A DNA stretch of 64,000 bases, taken from JAOUJD01 sp963841815. Its GTDB lineage: Bacteria > Pseudomonadota > Gammaproteobacteria > Burkholderiales > Burkholderiaceae_F. Shown here piece after piece: positions 36,952-45,201 of this stretch. The stretch spans positions 62,001-126,000 of the forward strand of contig CAWJEE010000009.1 in the NCBI GenBank assembly GCA_963841815.1. Direction: 5' to 3'. Each line of letters opens with the position of its first letter. The stretch's first letter is position 1. Below the pieces are notes generated by a model that ran no database searches, was not told where the DNA came from, and was given only the letters and a program-made list of their open reading frames with translations. A program made the position numbers and the translations under genes.

Positions 36952-38019
36952 TCAGCGCTCGTCGTACGAGATCAGCACCCGCTCCGAGAGCGGGTACGAC
37001 TGGCAGGTGAGCACGAAGCCGGCCGCGACCTCGTGCGGCTCGAGCGCGTAGTTCTTCGCCATCTTCACCTGGCCTTCGAGCAGCTTCCCGCGGCAGGTGC
37101 TGCACATCCCGCCCTTGCACGAGTACGGCAGGTCGAGCCCGGCCGCGCGGCCGGCGTCGAGGATCGAATGCTGGCCTGGCTGGAAGTCGATCTCGCGGCG
37201 CACGCCGTCGATCACGATGCCGATGCGCGCCTGCGCCGCGCCGGCGTCGTCCACCGGCGCGGTCGTCGCGGCGCCCGGCACGCCGAAGCGCTCGACGTGC
37301 ACGTGCGCGCGCGGCACGCCGGCCCCGACGAGCGCGCGCTCGACGTCGTCGATCATCGACGCCGGCCCGCACACGAAGGCCTCGTCGATCGTCTCGGCCG
37401 GCACCAGCGCCGACAGGAACGCCCGCGCCTTCGCACCGTCGAGCCGGCCGTTGAAGAGCTCGATGTCCTGCGCCTCGCGCGAGAACACGTTGTAGAGCGC
37501 GAAGCGCGTCAGGTAGCGGTCCTTGAGGTCCTCGAGCGCCTCGTGGAACATCACCGACGCCTGCCGGCGGTTGCCGTAGACCAGCGTGAAGCGCGACTTC
37601 GGCTCGCGCGCCAGCGTCGTTCGGATCAGCGACAGCACCGGCGTGATGCCGCTGCCGGCGACGAACGCGACGTAGTGCTTCTCGTGTTCAGCCGACAGAG
37701 GCGTGAAGAAGCGGCCCTCCGGCGTCATCACGTCGATCGCGTCGCCGGGCTGCAGCGACTCGTTGACCCAGACCGAGAAGCGCCCGCCGTTCACCTTCTT
37801 CACGGCCACGCGCAGTTCGCCGTCGTCGCATCCGGAGCAGACCGAGTACGAACGCCGCAGCTCCTCGCCGCCGAGCGTCGCGCGCAGCGCGAGGTGCTGG
37901 CCCTGCGTGAACCGGTACTCGTCGGCGAGCGCGTCCGGCACGTCGAACATCAGGCTGACGCAATCCGGCGTCTCGCGCCGGACCTCCGCGACGCGGAGAG
38001 GGTGGAATCGGGGGGTCAT
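36952..38019 (-). CDS. paaE: Phenylacetyl-CoA epoxidase reductase subunit
   Basis: A 355-residue iron-sulfur flavoprotein. The ferredoxin-NADP reductase-like N-terminal half has RRSYSVCSG for FAD and GSGITPVLSLIRT for NAD(P). The C-terminal 2Fe-2S ferredoxin domain has the motif PYSCKGGMCSTCRG plus a late Cys in LTCQSYP. It passes electrons from NADPH to the PaaAC di-iron oxygenase. The ATG at 38019 directly follows the paaD stop (TAG-ATG). Confidence 0.94.
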   Translation of the reverse strand: MTPRFHPLRVAEVRRETPDCVSLMFDVPDALADEYRFTQGQHLALRATLGGEELRRSYSVCSGCDDGELRVAVKKVNGGRFSVWVNESLQPGDAIDVMTPEGRFFTPLSAEHEKHYVAFVAGSGITPVLSLIRTTLAREPKSRFTLVYGNRRQASVMFHEALEDLKDRYLTRFALYNVFSREAQDIELFNGRLDGAKARAFLSALVPAETIDEAFVCGPASMIDDVERALVGAGVPRAHVHVERFGVPGAATTAPVDDAGAAQARIGIVIDGVRREIDFQPGQHSILDAGRAAGLDLPYSCKGGMCSTCRGKLLEGQVKMAKNYALEPHEVAAGFVLTCQSYPLSERVLISYDER

Positions 38020-38504
38020 CTAGAGGGGTTTGAAGTATTCGAAGGGCTCGCGGCACGCGCGGCAGCGGTACAGCGCCTTGCACGCCGTCGACCCGAACTG
38101 CGACAGGCGCTCGGTGTCGGCGCTGCCGCAGCGCGGGCAGGACACGCGGGGAACGAACGACAGGGCTGCGCGCCGCCGGCCGGCCGCTCGCCCGGCGGCG
38201 CGATGCCGTACGCGCGCAGCCGCTCGCGCGCGTCCTCGGCGATCCAGTCGGTGCTCCACGCGGGCGACAGCTGCTGGCGCACGCGGACGTCGCGCGCTCC
38301 GGCCGCCGACAGCGCGTCGCGGATCGAGCGCTCGATCACCTCGGTCGCCGGGCATCCGGAGTAGGTCGGCGTCACCACGACGTCGACGCCTTCCTCCACC
38401 GCCTGCACATCCCGCACGATGCCGAGCTCGGTCACGGAGATCGCGGGGATCTCCGGGTCCGGCACGCGCGCGAGGATGTCCCAGGCCTGGGCGGTCGTCA
38501 GCAT
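38020..38504 (-). CDS. paaD: Phenylacetyl-CoA epoxidase accessory protein PaaD (one frameshift)
   Basis: About 161 residues. The N-terminal MIP18/DUF59-type domain (ILARVPDPEIPAISVTELGIV, TPTYSGCPATEVIE) is related to SufT and is thought to help assemble the epoxidase metal site. The C-terminal zinc-ribbon-like segment is VSCPRCGSADTERLSQFGS through YRCRACREPFEYF. The frame breaks near 38165; here one base seems missing rather than extra. The start overlaps the paaC stop by one base (TGATG). Confidence 0.9.
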
Positions 38505-39274
38505 CACCAGGTTCCGCCCGGATAGGTGCGCTGCAGGTACTGCATCTCGGTCAGGAGGTGGCCAAAGTGCTCGCTGTGCATGCCGAGCTTGCCGCGCGTC
38601 TGGAACGGCGTGCGCGCGGGGACCTTCAGCGTCGCCACGTCCAGCACCGGCGTGACCGCGGCCGTCCACGCGGACTCGAGCGCCGGCCACGCGGGACCGA
38701 CCGACGTCGCCACCGCGACGTCGTCCACCGGCGTCGCGCTGAAGAACTCGGCGGTGTACGGCCACAGCACGTCGACCGCGGTCTGCATCCGCCGATGCGA
38801 CTCCTCGGTGCCGTCGCCGAGGCGGATCACCCAGTCCGACGCGTGCTGCGCGTGGTAGCGCGTTTCCTTCAGGCTCTTCGCGGCGATCGCGGCGAGTCCG
38901 GCGTCGCTCGACTTCGCCAGCGCCTGGTACAGCTCGCGCTGCCACGCTGCGACGAGGAAGTTGCGCAGGATGGTCTGGCCGAAGTCACCGTTCGGCAGCT
39001 CGACGATCGTCAGGTTGCGGAACTCCGGCTCGCGCCGCAGGAAGGCAAGCTGGTCCTCGTCGCGCCCCTTCCCTTCGAGCGCGCCCGCGTGGGTCAGCAG
39101 CAGGCGCGCCTGGCCGACGAGGTCCAGCGCGATGTTGGTCAGCGCGATGTCCTCCTCGATCACCGGCCCGTGGCCGCACCACTCGGCAAGCCGCTGGCCG
39201 AGGATCAATGAGGTGTCGGCGATGCGCAGGACGTAGTCGAGGTGCGCGGAATGGGTCTTGGTGGCGGCGGTCAT
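38504..39274 (-). CDS. paaC: Phenylacetyl-CoA epoxidase structural subunit PaaC
   Basis: A 256-residue ferritin-like subunit that pairs with catalytic PaaA but lacks a full di-iron ligand set. Conserved segments are LRIADTSLILGQRLAEWCGHGP, the nearby LTNIALDLVGQARLL, and KSLKETRYHAQHASDWVIRLGDG. The ATG at 39274 (MTAATKTHSAHLDYVL) gives the expected length. It lies 8 bases after the paaB stop. The frame is intact. Confidence 0.94.
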   Translation of the reverse strand: MTAATKTHSAHLDYVLRIADTSLILGQRLAEWCGHGPVIEEDIALTNIALDLVGQARLLLTHAGALEGKGRDEDQLAFLRREPEFRNLTIVELPNGDFGQTILRNFLVAAWQRELYQALAKSSDAGLAAIAAKSLKETRYHAQHASDWVIRLGDGTEESHRRMQTAVDVLWPYTAEFFSATPVDDVAVATSVGPAWPALESAWTAAVTPVLDVATLKVPARTPFQTRGKLGMHSEHFGHLLTEMQYLQRTYPGGTW

Positions 39275-39282
39275 CGCGGCAC

Positions 39283-39576
39283 CTACATGTGGTTGACTTC
39301 GTCGGGCAGCGTGTAGAAGGTCGGATGCCGGTAGATCTTGTCCTCGGCCGGGTCGAACATCTCGGGCTTGGCGTCCGGGTCGCTGGCGACGATGTGGTCG
39401 GCGCGCACCACCCAGATGCTCACGCCTTCCATGCGCCGCGTGTAGACGTCGCGCGCGTTGCCCAGCGCCATCTTCGCGTCGGGCGCGTGCACGCTGCCGC
39501 AGTGCTTGTGGTCGAGGCCGTTCTTGCTGCGGATGAAGACTTCCCACAGAGGCCACTGGCGGCTGGCTTCGGACAT
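39283..39576 (-). CDS. paaB: Phenylacetyl-CoA epoxidase subunit PaaB
   Basis: A 97-residue protein. PaaB bridges the PaaAC heterodimers in the epoxidase. The sequence WPLWEVFIRSKNGLDHKHCGSVH is diagnostic, followed by ARDVYTRRMEGVSIWVV. The ATG at 39576 has an AAAGGA sequence 6-11 bases upstream; the open frame extends further upstream only because of the GC-rich repeat. It is separated from paaA by 195 bases of hairpin repeats, unusual in an otherwise tight operon. Confidence 0.94.
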   Translation of the reverse strand: MSEASRQWPLWEVFIRSKNGLDHKHCGSVHAPDAKMALGNARDVYTRRMEGVSIWVVRADHIVASDPDAKPEMFDPAEDKIYRHPTFYTLPDEVNHM

Positions 39577-39653
39577 GTCAGTTCCTTTCACGAGATTTGC
39601 CGGGCAGATGACGCAGCTTGCGGCTACGCCAGTGGCCGCGGGCATCATTTGGC

Positions 39654-39751
39654 TGCAAGGGGGCCTTGCCCCCTTGGAACCCCTTGGGGCCGCCGGCCCC
39701 AAGGGGCGGTTCATCGGGACGCAAGGGGGCTTTGCCCCCTTGGAACCCCCA
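39654..39751. repeat. GC-rich hairpin cluster between paaA and paaB
   Basis: Two near-identical direct copies of a hairpin unit, GCAAGGGGGC(C/T)TTGCCCCC followed by TTGGAACCCC, lie at 39655-39683 and 39721-39750. Between them is a perfect 12-bp inverted repeat (CCCCTTGGGGCC, 39681-39692, with GGCCCCAAGGGG, 39696-39707). The rest of the 195-base gap shows no gene. Such structure inside the operon may stabilise or attenuate the transcript. Confidence 0.8.
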
Positions 39752-39771
39752 TTTCATAAGGGTCGCCATGG

Positions 39772-40797
39772 TCAGGCTGCCAGGCGATCGCGGCGGCGCT
39801 GTTTCTCCGCGTGTGCCAGCGCAGCTTGACGCACCCACGCGCCGTCGTCCCAGGCTTGCACGCGGTCGGCGAGGCGTTCGCGGTTGCACTGGCCGTGGCC
39901 GTTGACGACGTTCCAGAACTCGCTCCAGTCGATCGTCCCGAAGTCCCAGTGGCCGCGCTCCTCGTTGAAGCGCAGGTCCGGGTCGGGCAGCGAGATCCCG
40001 AGCAGCTTCGCCTGCGGCACCGTCGCATCGACGAACTTCTGCCGCAGGTCGTCGTTGCTGATGCGCTTGATGCCCCACTTGATCGAGTCGCCCGAGTGCA
40101 CGGAGTCCTTGTCGTGCGGACCGAACATCATCAGCGACGGCCACCACCAGCGGTTCACCGCGTCCTGCACCATCGCGCGCTGGTCGTCGGTGCCCTTCAT
40201 CATCGTCAGCAGCAGGTCGTAGCCCTGGCGCTGGTGGAAAGACTCTTCCTTGCAGATGCGGATCATCGCGCGCGCATACGGCCCGTACGAGCAGCGGCAC
40301 AGCGGGATCTGGTTCATGATCGCCGCCCCGTCGACCAGCCAGCCGATCACGCCGATGTCGGCCCAGTTGAGCGTCGGGTAGTTGAAGATCGACGAGTACT
40401 TCGCGCGGCCCGAGTGCAGCGCGTCGACCAGGTCGTCGCGCGCCACGCCGAGCGTCTCGGCCGCGGCGTACAGGTACATGCCGTGGCCGCCCTCGTCCTG
40501 CACCTTGGCGAGCAGGATCGCCTTGCGCTTGAGCGTCGGCGCGCGTGTGATCCAGTTGCCCTCCGGCAGCATGCCGACGATCTCGCTGTGCGCGTGCTGG
40601 CTGATCTGGCGCACCAGCGTCTTGCGATAGCCCTCGGGCATCCAGTCCTTCGCCTCGACGAATTCCCCGCGCGCGACGCGGGCGTCGAACTCGGCTTCGT
40701 ACGCGGCGTCGCGCTGCTGCTCGACTAGTGAACGGGGACCGCCCCGCACCGCGTCGTCGCGGTCCGGGGACGGAATGTCCATCGCCTGTGTGTACAT
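39772..40797 (-). CDS. paaA: Phenylacetyl-CoA epoxidase catalytic subunit
   Basis: A 341-residue di-iron oxygenase subunit that makes ring-1,2-epoxyphenylacetyl-CoA. The ferritin-like helices carry the ligands: QISQHAHSEIVGMLPEGNW (Glu/His), VQDEGGHGMYLYAAAE (ExxH) and RICKEESFHQRQGYD (ExxH). The C-terminal SEFWNVVNGHGQCNRERL is typical. The frame is intact. It lies 24 bases after paaK on the same strand. The ATG at 40797 (MYTQAMDIP) is preferred, with a GAAGGAGC ribosome-binding site just upstream. Confidence 0.95.
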   Translation of the reverse strand: MYTQAMDIPSPDRDDAVRGGPRSLVEQQRDAAYEAEFDARVARGEFVEAKDWMPEGYRKTLVRQISQHAHSEIVGMLPEGNWITRAPTLKRKAILLAKVQDEGGHGMYLYAAAETLGVARDDLVDALHSGRAKYSSIFNYPTLNWADIGVIGWLVDGAAIMNQIPLCRCSYGPYARAMIRICKEESFHQRQGYDLLLTMMKGTDDQRAMVQDAVNRWWWPSLMMFGPHDKDSVHSGDSIKWGIKRISNDDLRQKFVDATVPQAKLLGISLPDPDLRFNEERGHWDFGTIDWSEFWNVVNGHGQCNRERLADRVQAWDDGAWVRQAALAHAEKQRRRDRLAA

Positions 40798-40821
40798 GGC
40801 TGCTCCTTCCGGCTGCGGGCG

Positions 40822-42138
40822 TTACTGCTGCGGGCGGCGATCGATGATCCGCTTCGCCTTGCCCACCGATCGTTCGAGTCCCATCGGCAACGCCAGACGA
40901 ACCGTCGCGTTGATGCCGATGTAGGCCTTGATGTTGTGCTCCAGTTGCTTCGCGGCCGCGTGGCGCGACTCCTGGCTGCCGTTCGCGAGGTCCGAGCCCA
41001 TCTCGACGTGCACCGACAGCTCGTCGAGATTGCCCGGGCGCGTCACTTCGAGCGTGTAGTACGGCTCGAGTTCGGGCTGCCTCAGGATCAGATCCTCGAC
41101 CTGCGTCGGGAACAGGTTCACGCCGCGGATGATCAGCATGTCGTCCGAGCGGCCGGTGATCTTCTCGATGCGCCGCATCGAGCGCGCGGTCGGCGGCAGC
41201 AGGCGCGTCAGGTCGCGCGTGCGATAGCGGATCATCGGCAGCGCTTCCTTGGTGAGCGACGTGAAGACCAGTTCGCCCTTCTCGCCCTCCGGCAGCACCT
41301 CGCCGGTCTGCGGATCGATGATCTCCGGATAGAAGTGGTCCTCCCACACCGTGAGGCCGTCCTTGGTCTCGATGCACTCCTGCGCGACGCCCGGACCGAT
41401 GATCTCCGACAGGCCGTAGATGTCGATCGCGTCGAGCGACGTCTTCGCCTCGATCGCGTCGCGCATCGCCGGCGTCCACGGTTCGGCGCCGAAGATGCCG
41501 ATCTTCAGCGACGCCTTCTTCGGATCGACGCCCTGCCTCTCCATCTCCTCGGCGATCGCCAGCATGTACGACGGCGTCACCATGATGATGTCGGGCTTGA
41601 AGTCCTGGATGACCTGCACCTGCCGCTCGGTCATGCCGCCGGAGATCGGAATGACCGTGCAACCAAGTCGCTCCGCGCCGTAGTGCGCGCCGAGCCCCCC
41701 CGTGAACAGCCCATAGCCGTACGACACGTGCACCATGTCGCCCGCGCGCCCGCCCGCCGCGCGGATCGACCTCGCCATCACGGTCGCCCAGGTGTCGATG
41801 TCCTTCGCCGTGTAGCCGACCACGGTCGGCTTGCCGGTCGTGCCACTCGACGCGTGCAGCCGCACCACCTTCTCGCGCGGCACCGCAAACATCCCGAACG
41901 GGTAGGTGTCGCGCAGGTCCTTCTTCAGCGTGAACGGGAACTTCGCCAGGTCCGCCAGCGTCTTCAGGTCGGACGGCTTCACCCCGGCCGCGTCGAACTT
42001 GGCGCGGTAGTGCGGCACGTTGTCGTAGGCGTGGGAGAGCGACCAGCGCAGGCGTTCGAGTTGCAGCGCCTGAATCTCCGATCGGCCGGCGCGCTCGATC
42101 GGATCGAGTTCGGACGGGTGCGGCTTCTTCGACGGCAT
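40822..42138 (-). CDS. paaK: Phenylacetate-CoA ligase
   Basis: A 438-residue adenylate-forming enzyme that activates phenylacetate with ATP and CoA, the entry step of the pathway. The P-loop-like motif is LHASSGTTGKPTVVGYT. Conserved stretches are SYGYGLFTGGLGAHYGAE and GAEPWTPAMRDAIEAK, plus the hinge in RSDDMLIIRGVNLFPTQVE. The ATG at 42138 (MPSKKPHPSELDPIERA) fits family length. It lies 14 bases after paaI. Confidence 0.95.
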   Translation of the reverse strand: MPSKKPHPSELDPIERAGRSEIQALQLERLRWSLSHAYDNVPHYRAKFDAAGVKPSDLKTLADLAKFPFTLKKDLRDTYPFGMFAVPREKVVRLHASSGTTGKPTVVGYTAKDIDTWATVMARSIRAAGGRAGDMVHVSYGYGLFTGGLGAHYGAERLGCTVIPISGGMTERQVQVIQDFKPDIIMVTPSYMLAIAEEMERQGVDPKKASLKIGIFGAEPWTPAMRDAIEAKTSLDAIDIYGLSEIIGPGVAQECIETKDGLTVWEDHFYPEIIDPQTGEVLPEGEKGELVFTSLTKEALPMIRYRTRDLTRLLPPTARSMRRIEKITGRSDDMLIIRGVNLFPTQVEDLILRQPELEPYYTLEVTRPGNLDELSVHVEMGSDLANGSQESRHAAAKQLEHNIKAYIGINATVRLALPMGLERSVGKAKRIIDRRPQQ

Positions 42139-42152
42139 CGCGTTGCTCCCGT

Positions 42153-42626
42153 TCAGAGGTTCACGACCGGCTTGCCCTTGATCGTGTGCGATCTGCCGCG
42201 CATCACGACCACGGTCTTGCCGTGCTGGTTGGTGACCTTGATGTCGTACACGCCGGTGCGACCGGTGCGCGAGACCTCGTGGCACTCGGCGACGAGGCGA
42301 TCGCCCTCGTGGGCCGGGGCGAGGAAGTCGACGACGATGCCGGAGGCCACCGTCATCTCGTTGTAGCTGTTGCAGCCGAAGGCGAACGCCGAGTCCGCGA
42401 GCGTCGTGATGAGCCCGCCGTGGCAGATCCGGAAGCCGTTGAGCATCTCGGGACGCACGATCATCGAGACCCGCGCGAAGCCCGGACCGACCTCCTCGAT
42501 CTGCATGCCCATCGCCTTCGAGGCGGCGTCGTTCTCGAACATGCCGTGCCGCACGGCCTCCGCGATCGCGTGGGGATCCATGTCGCTCCCGGTTGCGTGC
42601 TGCTGATCGGCCATGGCGTGTTTCAT
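42153..42626 (-). CDS. paaI: Hydroxyphenylacetyl-CoA thioesterase PaaI
   Basis: A 157-residue hot-dog thioesterase that rescues CoA from dead-end hydroxyphenylacetyl-CoA products. The catalytic region is NGFRICHGGLITTLADSAFAF, with the usual HGG motif and downstream Asp. TGVYDIKVTNQHGKTVVVMRG is the typical end. The ATG at 42626 (MKHAMADQQ) overlaps the paaH stop as ATGA and is preferred to the ATG at 42614 on that ground; either is possible. Confidence 0.92.
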   Translation of the reverse strand: MKHAMADQQHATGSDMDPHAIAEAVRHGMFENDAASKAMGMQIEEVGPGFARVSMIVRPEMLNGFRICHGGLITTLADSAFAFGCNSYNEMTVASGIVVDFLAPAHEGDRLVAECHEVSRTGRTGVYDIKVTNQHGKTVVVMRGRSHTIKGKPVVNL

Positions 42627-44167
42627 CCGTGGAATCCCGCGCCGGTGTAGCCCTTGCGGGTGATCAGCGCGGAGGTGCGGTAGCGCTCCTCGCCGTAGTG
42701 CTCGCGCAGGTTGGAGAGCGCGCGCGCGAACACCTGCAGGCCGACCTGTTCGGACCACTCCATCGGCCCGCGCGGATAGTTGACGCCGTAGCGCATCGCG
42801 ACGTCGATCGCGTCCGCGCTGCAGATGCCGTGCGCCACCGCGTCCGCGGCTTCGTTGACGAGCATCGCGTTCAATCGAAGGACCACCAGGCCTGCAACAT
42901 CGTCGAGCGGCGAGCACTCGAATCCCGCGAGGCCGAGCGTCGCGCACACGGTGCGGAACGCGCCCATGCCGCACTGGTCGGCGCGCGCCAGCCCGAGCCG
43001 CGGCGTGGTCGCGTAGTCGAGCGCGAGGTCGAACAGCACGAGGTGCTCGTGCGCGTCTTCCATCGCGCGCCGCGTCGCCGGCCGGCCGTCGGTCAACATC
43101 ACGTGCGCCGGCCCGATCTCGAGCCAGCCCGACGACGGCAACTGCGCCTCGCGCGGCCCCTGGACGCGGACCACGTCGATGCCGGCCCGTTCCAGCCGCG
43201 TGATGATCGGCGTCGCGATGCCGAGAGAACCGACGGCGATGACGCGCCTGACCGGCTCGGCGCCCGGCTCGACCGCAGGCCCCGGCTTCACGGCGCCCGC
43301 GCGGTAGTCGTAGATGCCGTGCCCGGTCTTGCGGCCCAGCCTTCCCGCGCGCACGAGTTCCTGCTGCGCCAGCGACGGCGCGTAGCGGCGTTCGCCGAAC
43401 GTCGCGTCGAATACGGACCTCGTCACGGCAAAGTTGACGTCGTGCCCGATCAGGTCCATCAGCTCGAACGGCCCCATCGGGAAGCCGCCGCAGTCGCGCA
43501 CGATGGCGTCGATGGTGGCGGGATCGGCCGCACCCTCGGTGTAGGCGCGCCACGCCTCGCCGTAGAACGGCCGCGCGATGCGGTTGACGATGAAACCCGG
43601 CGTCGACTTCGCGTACGCCGCGTGCTTGCCCCACGCCTCCGACGTGCGGAAGACGAGCCGCGCGATGTCCGGCGCGGTCTCCAGCCCGCTGATCACCTCG
43701 ACCAGCCGCATGCGTGTCGGCGGGTTGAAGAAGTGCATGCCGACCACGCGCTCCGGCTGCTTCAGCCCGGCCGCCATCGCCGTGACCGACAGCGACGACG
43801 TGTTGGTAGCGAGAACGCAGCGCGGGTCGACGATGCTTTCGAGGTCGCGGAACAGGCCGCGCTTGACCTCCATGTCCTCGACGATGGCCTCGATCACGAG
43901 GCCGCACTCGGCGAGCTCCGCCAGCGTGGCGGCGCGCATGCGCGCCGGGATCGCGGCGGCGTGTTCCGCCGGCACCTTGCCCTTGTCCGCGAGCGCCTGC
44001 AGCGAACTGGCGGCCTGCGCGATTGCGCGCTCGACCGCGCCCGGCTGCGCATCGACCATCAGCACGCGATGGCCGGCCTGCGCCGCGACCTGCGCGATGC
44101 CGGCGCCCATCGCGCCGGCGCCGATGACGCCAACCACCACGCTGCGATCGAGGGCCTGCTCGGTCAT
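42623..44167 (-). CDS. paaH: 3-hydroxyacyl-CoA dehydrogenase PaaH
   Basis: About 514 residues. The NAD fold opens VVVGVIGAGAMGAGIAQVAA; the catalytic region is VGMHFFNPPTRMRLVEVISG (HFFNP motif), followed by STPGFIVNRIARPFYGEAW. A second, partial C-terminal dehydrogenase domain follows, as in PaaH/PaaC-type double-domain enzymes. It oxidises the 3-hydroxyadipyl-CoA intermediate. The ATG at 44167 (MTEQALDRSVVV) is preferred to the upstream GTG at 44191. The stop overlaps paaI. Confidence 0.93.
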   Translation of the reverse strand: MTEQALDRSVVVGVIGAGAMGAGIAQVAAQAGHRVLMVDAQPGAVERAIAQAASSLQALADKGKVPAEHAAAIPARMRAATLAELAECGLVIEAIVEDMEVKRGLFRDLESIVDPRCVLATNTSSLSVTAMAAGLKQPERVVGMHFFNPPTRMRLVEVISGLETAPDIARLVFRTSEAWGKHAAYAKSTPGFIVNRIARPFYGEAWRAYTEGAADPATIDAIVRDCGGFPMGPFELMDLIGHDVNFAVTRSVFDATFGERRYAPSLAQQELVRAGRLGRKTGHGIYDYRAGAVKPGPAVEPGAEPVRRVIAVGSLGIATPIITRLERAGIDVVRVQGPREAQLPSSGWLEIGPAHVMLTDGRPATRRAMEDAHEHLVLFDLALDYATTPRLGLARADQCGMGAFRTVCATLGLAGFECSPLDDVAGLVVLRLNAMLVNEAADAVAHGICSADAIDVAMRYGVNYPRGPMEWSEQVGLQVFARALSNLREHYGEERYRTSALITRKGYTGAGFHG

Positions 44168-44173
44168 CCGATC

Positions 44174-44212
44174 CTCACTGTCCGCGCTCACTGTCCACGC
44201 TCAATGTCCACG
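44174..44212. repeat. 13-bp tandem repeat, three units, at the paaG-paaH junction
   Basis: CTCACTGTCCGCG, CTCACTGTCCACG and CTCAATGTCCACG follow one another at 44174, 44187 and 44200. The third unit contains the paaG stop codon. The repeat occupies the short gap before the paaH ATG at 44167 and supplies the alternative GTG start, so it probably arose by local duplication. Confidence 0.8.
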
Positions 44213-44998
44213 GAAACGCGGCGCGCGCTTTTCCATGAAGGCGGCCACGCCTTCCCGATAGTCGTCCGACGCCCCGAGTTCGCGCTGGTAGTCGCACTCG
44301 ACGTCGAGCGCCGCCGCGAGCGGCAGCTGCATCGCGCCCTCCATCGCCTGGCGGGTGCGCACGTAGCCGCGGGTCGGGCCGGCGGCCAGTTGCTTCGCGA
44401 CGGCCATCACCGTCGGCATCAGTTCGTCGTCCTCGATGCAGCGCCAGATCAGGCCCCACGCCTCGGCCTGCGCGGCCGAGAGCTTGTCGCCGAGCAGCGC
44501 GAGGCCCATCGCCCGCGCCGGACCGACCAGCCGCGGCAGCCACCAGGTGCCGCCGCAGTCGGGCACGAGGCCGATCTTCGCGAACGACTGGATGAACGAC
44601 GCCGACTTCGCCGCGAACACGAGGTCGCACGCGAACGGAATGTTGGCGCCCGCGCCGGCCGCGACGCCGTTGACCGCGCAGATCGTCGGCATGTCGAGCG
44701 CGCGCAGCCGCAGCAGCAGCGGCTTGTAGTAGGTAGCGATCGAGGTGCCGAGATCGACCGGCGCTGCGCCGGGCGCGACGGCGCGGTCCGACAGGTCCTG
44801 CCCCGCGCAGAAGCCGCGCCCCGCGCCGGTCAGCACGAAGCAGCGCACGTCCGGGTTGCCGACGACCGCGTCGATCGCGGCGCGCACTTCGCCGTGCATC
44901 GCGGTCGTGAAGCTGTTCAGCCGGTCGGGCCGGTTGAGCGTCAGCGTTGCCACACCGTCCGCCACATCGAGGCGGACGGTCTCGAACGATTGCACCAT
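44201..44998 (-). CDS. paaG: 1,2-epoxyphenylacetyl-CoA isomerase (enoyl-CoA hydratase family)
   Basis: A 265-residue crotonase. PaaG isomerises ring-1,2-epoxyphenylacetyl-CoA to the oxepin. The oxyanion-hole loops are LTGAGRGFCAGQDLSDRAV and NGVAAGAGANIPFACDLVFA. The catalytic Asp region KIGLVPDCGGTWWLPRLVG matches PaaG rather than PaaF (Glu-bearing hydratases). First gene of the long paa operon, transcribed away from paaN. C-terminal FMEKRAPRFRGH is typical. Confidence 0.93.
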   Translation of the reverse strand: MVQSFETVRLDVADGVATLTLNRPDRLNSFTTAMHGEVRAAIDAVVGNPDVRCFVLTGAGRGFCAGQDLSDRAVAPGAAPVDLGTSIATYYKPLLLRLRALDMPTICAVNGVAAGAGANIPFACDLVFAAKSASFIQSFAKIGLVPDCGGTWWLPRLVGPARAMGLALLGDKLSAAQAEAWGLIWRCIEDDELMPTVMAVAKQLAAGPTRGYVRTRQAMEGAMQLPLAAALDVECDYQRELGASDDYREGVAAFMEKRAPRFRGH

Positions 44999-45055
44999 CG
45001 GGAATGTCTCCTCGGCCGGGCCTGGCGCGTGCTGTCGAACGCCGCTGCCGTTTCG

Positions 45056-45071
45056 TTGACCGACCGTTCAA
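45056..45071. promoter_or_regulatory. Candidate PaaR operator
   Basis: TTGACCGACCGTTCAA is a 16-base near-palindrome (6 of 8 positions match between half-sites). It lies in the paaG-paaN divergent region, immediately downstream of the predicted paaG -10 box. TetR-family PaaR sites of betaproteobacteria are of this general kind. Binding is inferred. Confidence 0.5.
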
Positions 45072-45074
45072 TCG

Positions 45075-45104
45075 ATAGTACCGTCGCCCGTTCCCGCAAG
45101 ACAA
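45075..45104 (-). promoter_or_regulatory. Candidate paaG operon promoter
   Basis: On the minus strand TTGTCT (45104-45099) and TACTAT (45080-45075) are spaced by 18 bases. The start point would fall at about 45067, inside the candidate PaaR operator, about 70 bases upstream of the paaG start codon. Confidence 0.45.
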
Positions 45105-45160
45105 GTATCGGGGCGGCCCCAGCAGCAAGCACCACGCCGCCGGCCCTGTCGTTGCCCGAG

Positions 45161-45193
45161 AATTGCCCTCGAATTGCCCTCGAACGGCCCTGG
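45161..45193. repeat. 11-bp tandem repeat upstream of paaN
   Basis: AATTGCCCTCG at 45161 and 45172, and a diverged third unit AACGGCCCTGG at 45183, end just before the paaN start at 45202. The last unit contains the TGGAG that serves as the likely ribosome-binding site. Confidence 0.7.
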
Positions 45194-45201
45194 AGATTCC
45201 C

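Noticed and set aside
39654..39751. CRISPR-like repeats
   Set aside because: Only two direct copies with self-complementary units and no spacers of even size; it is a hairpin repeat.
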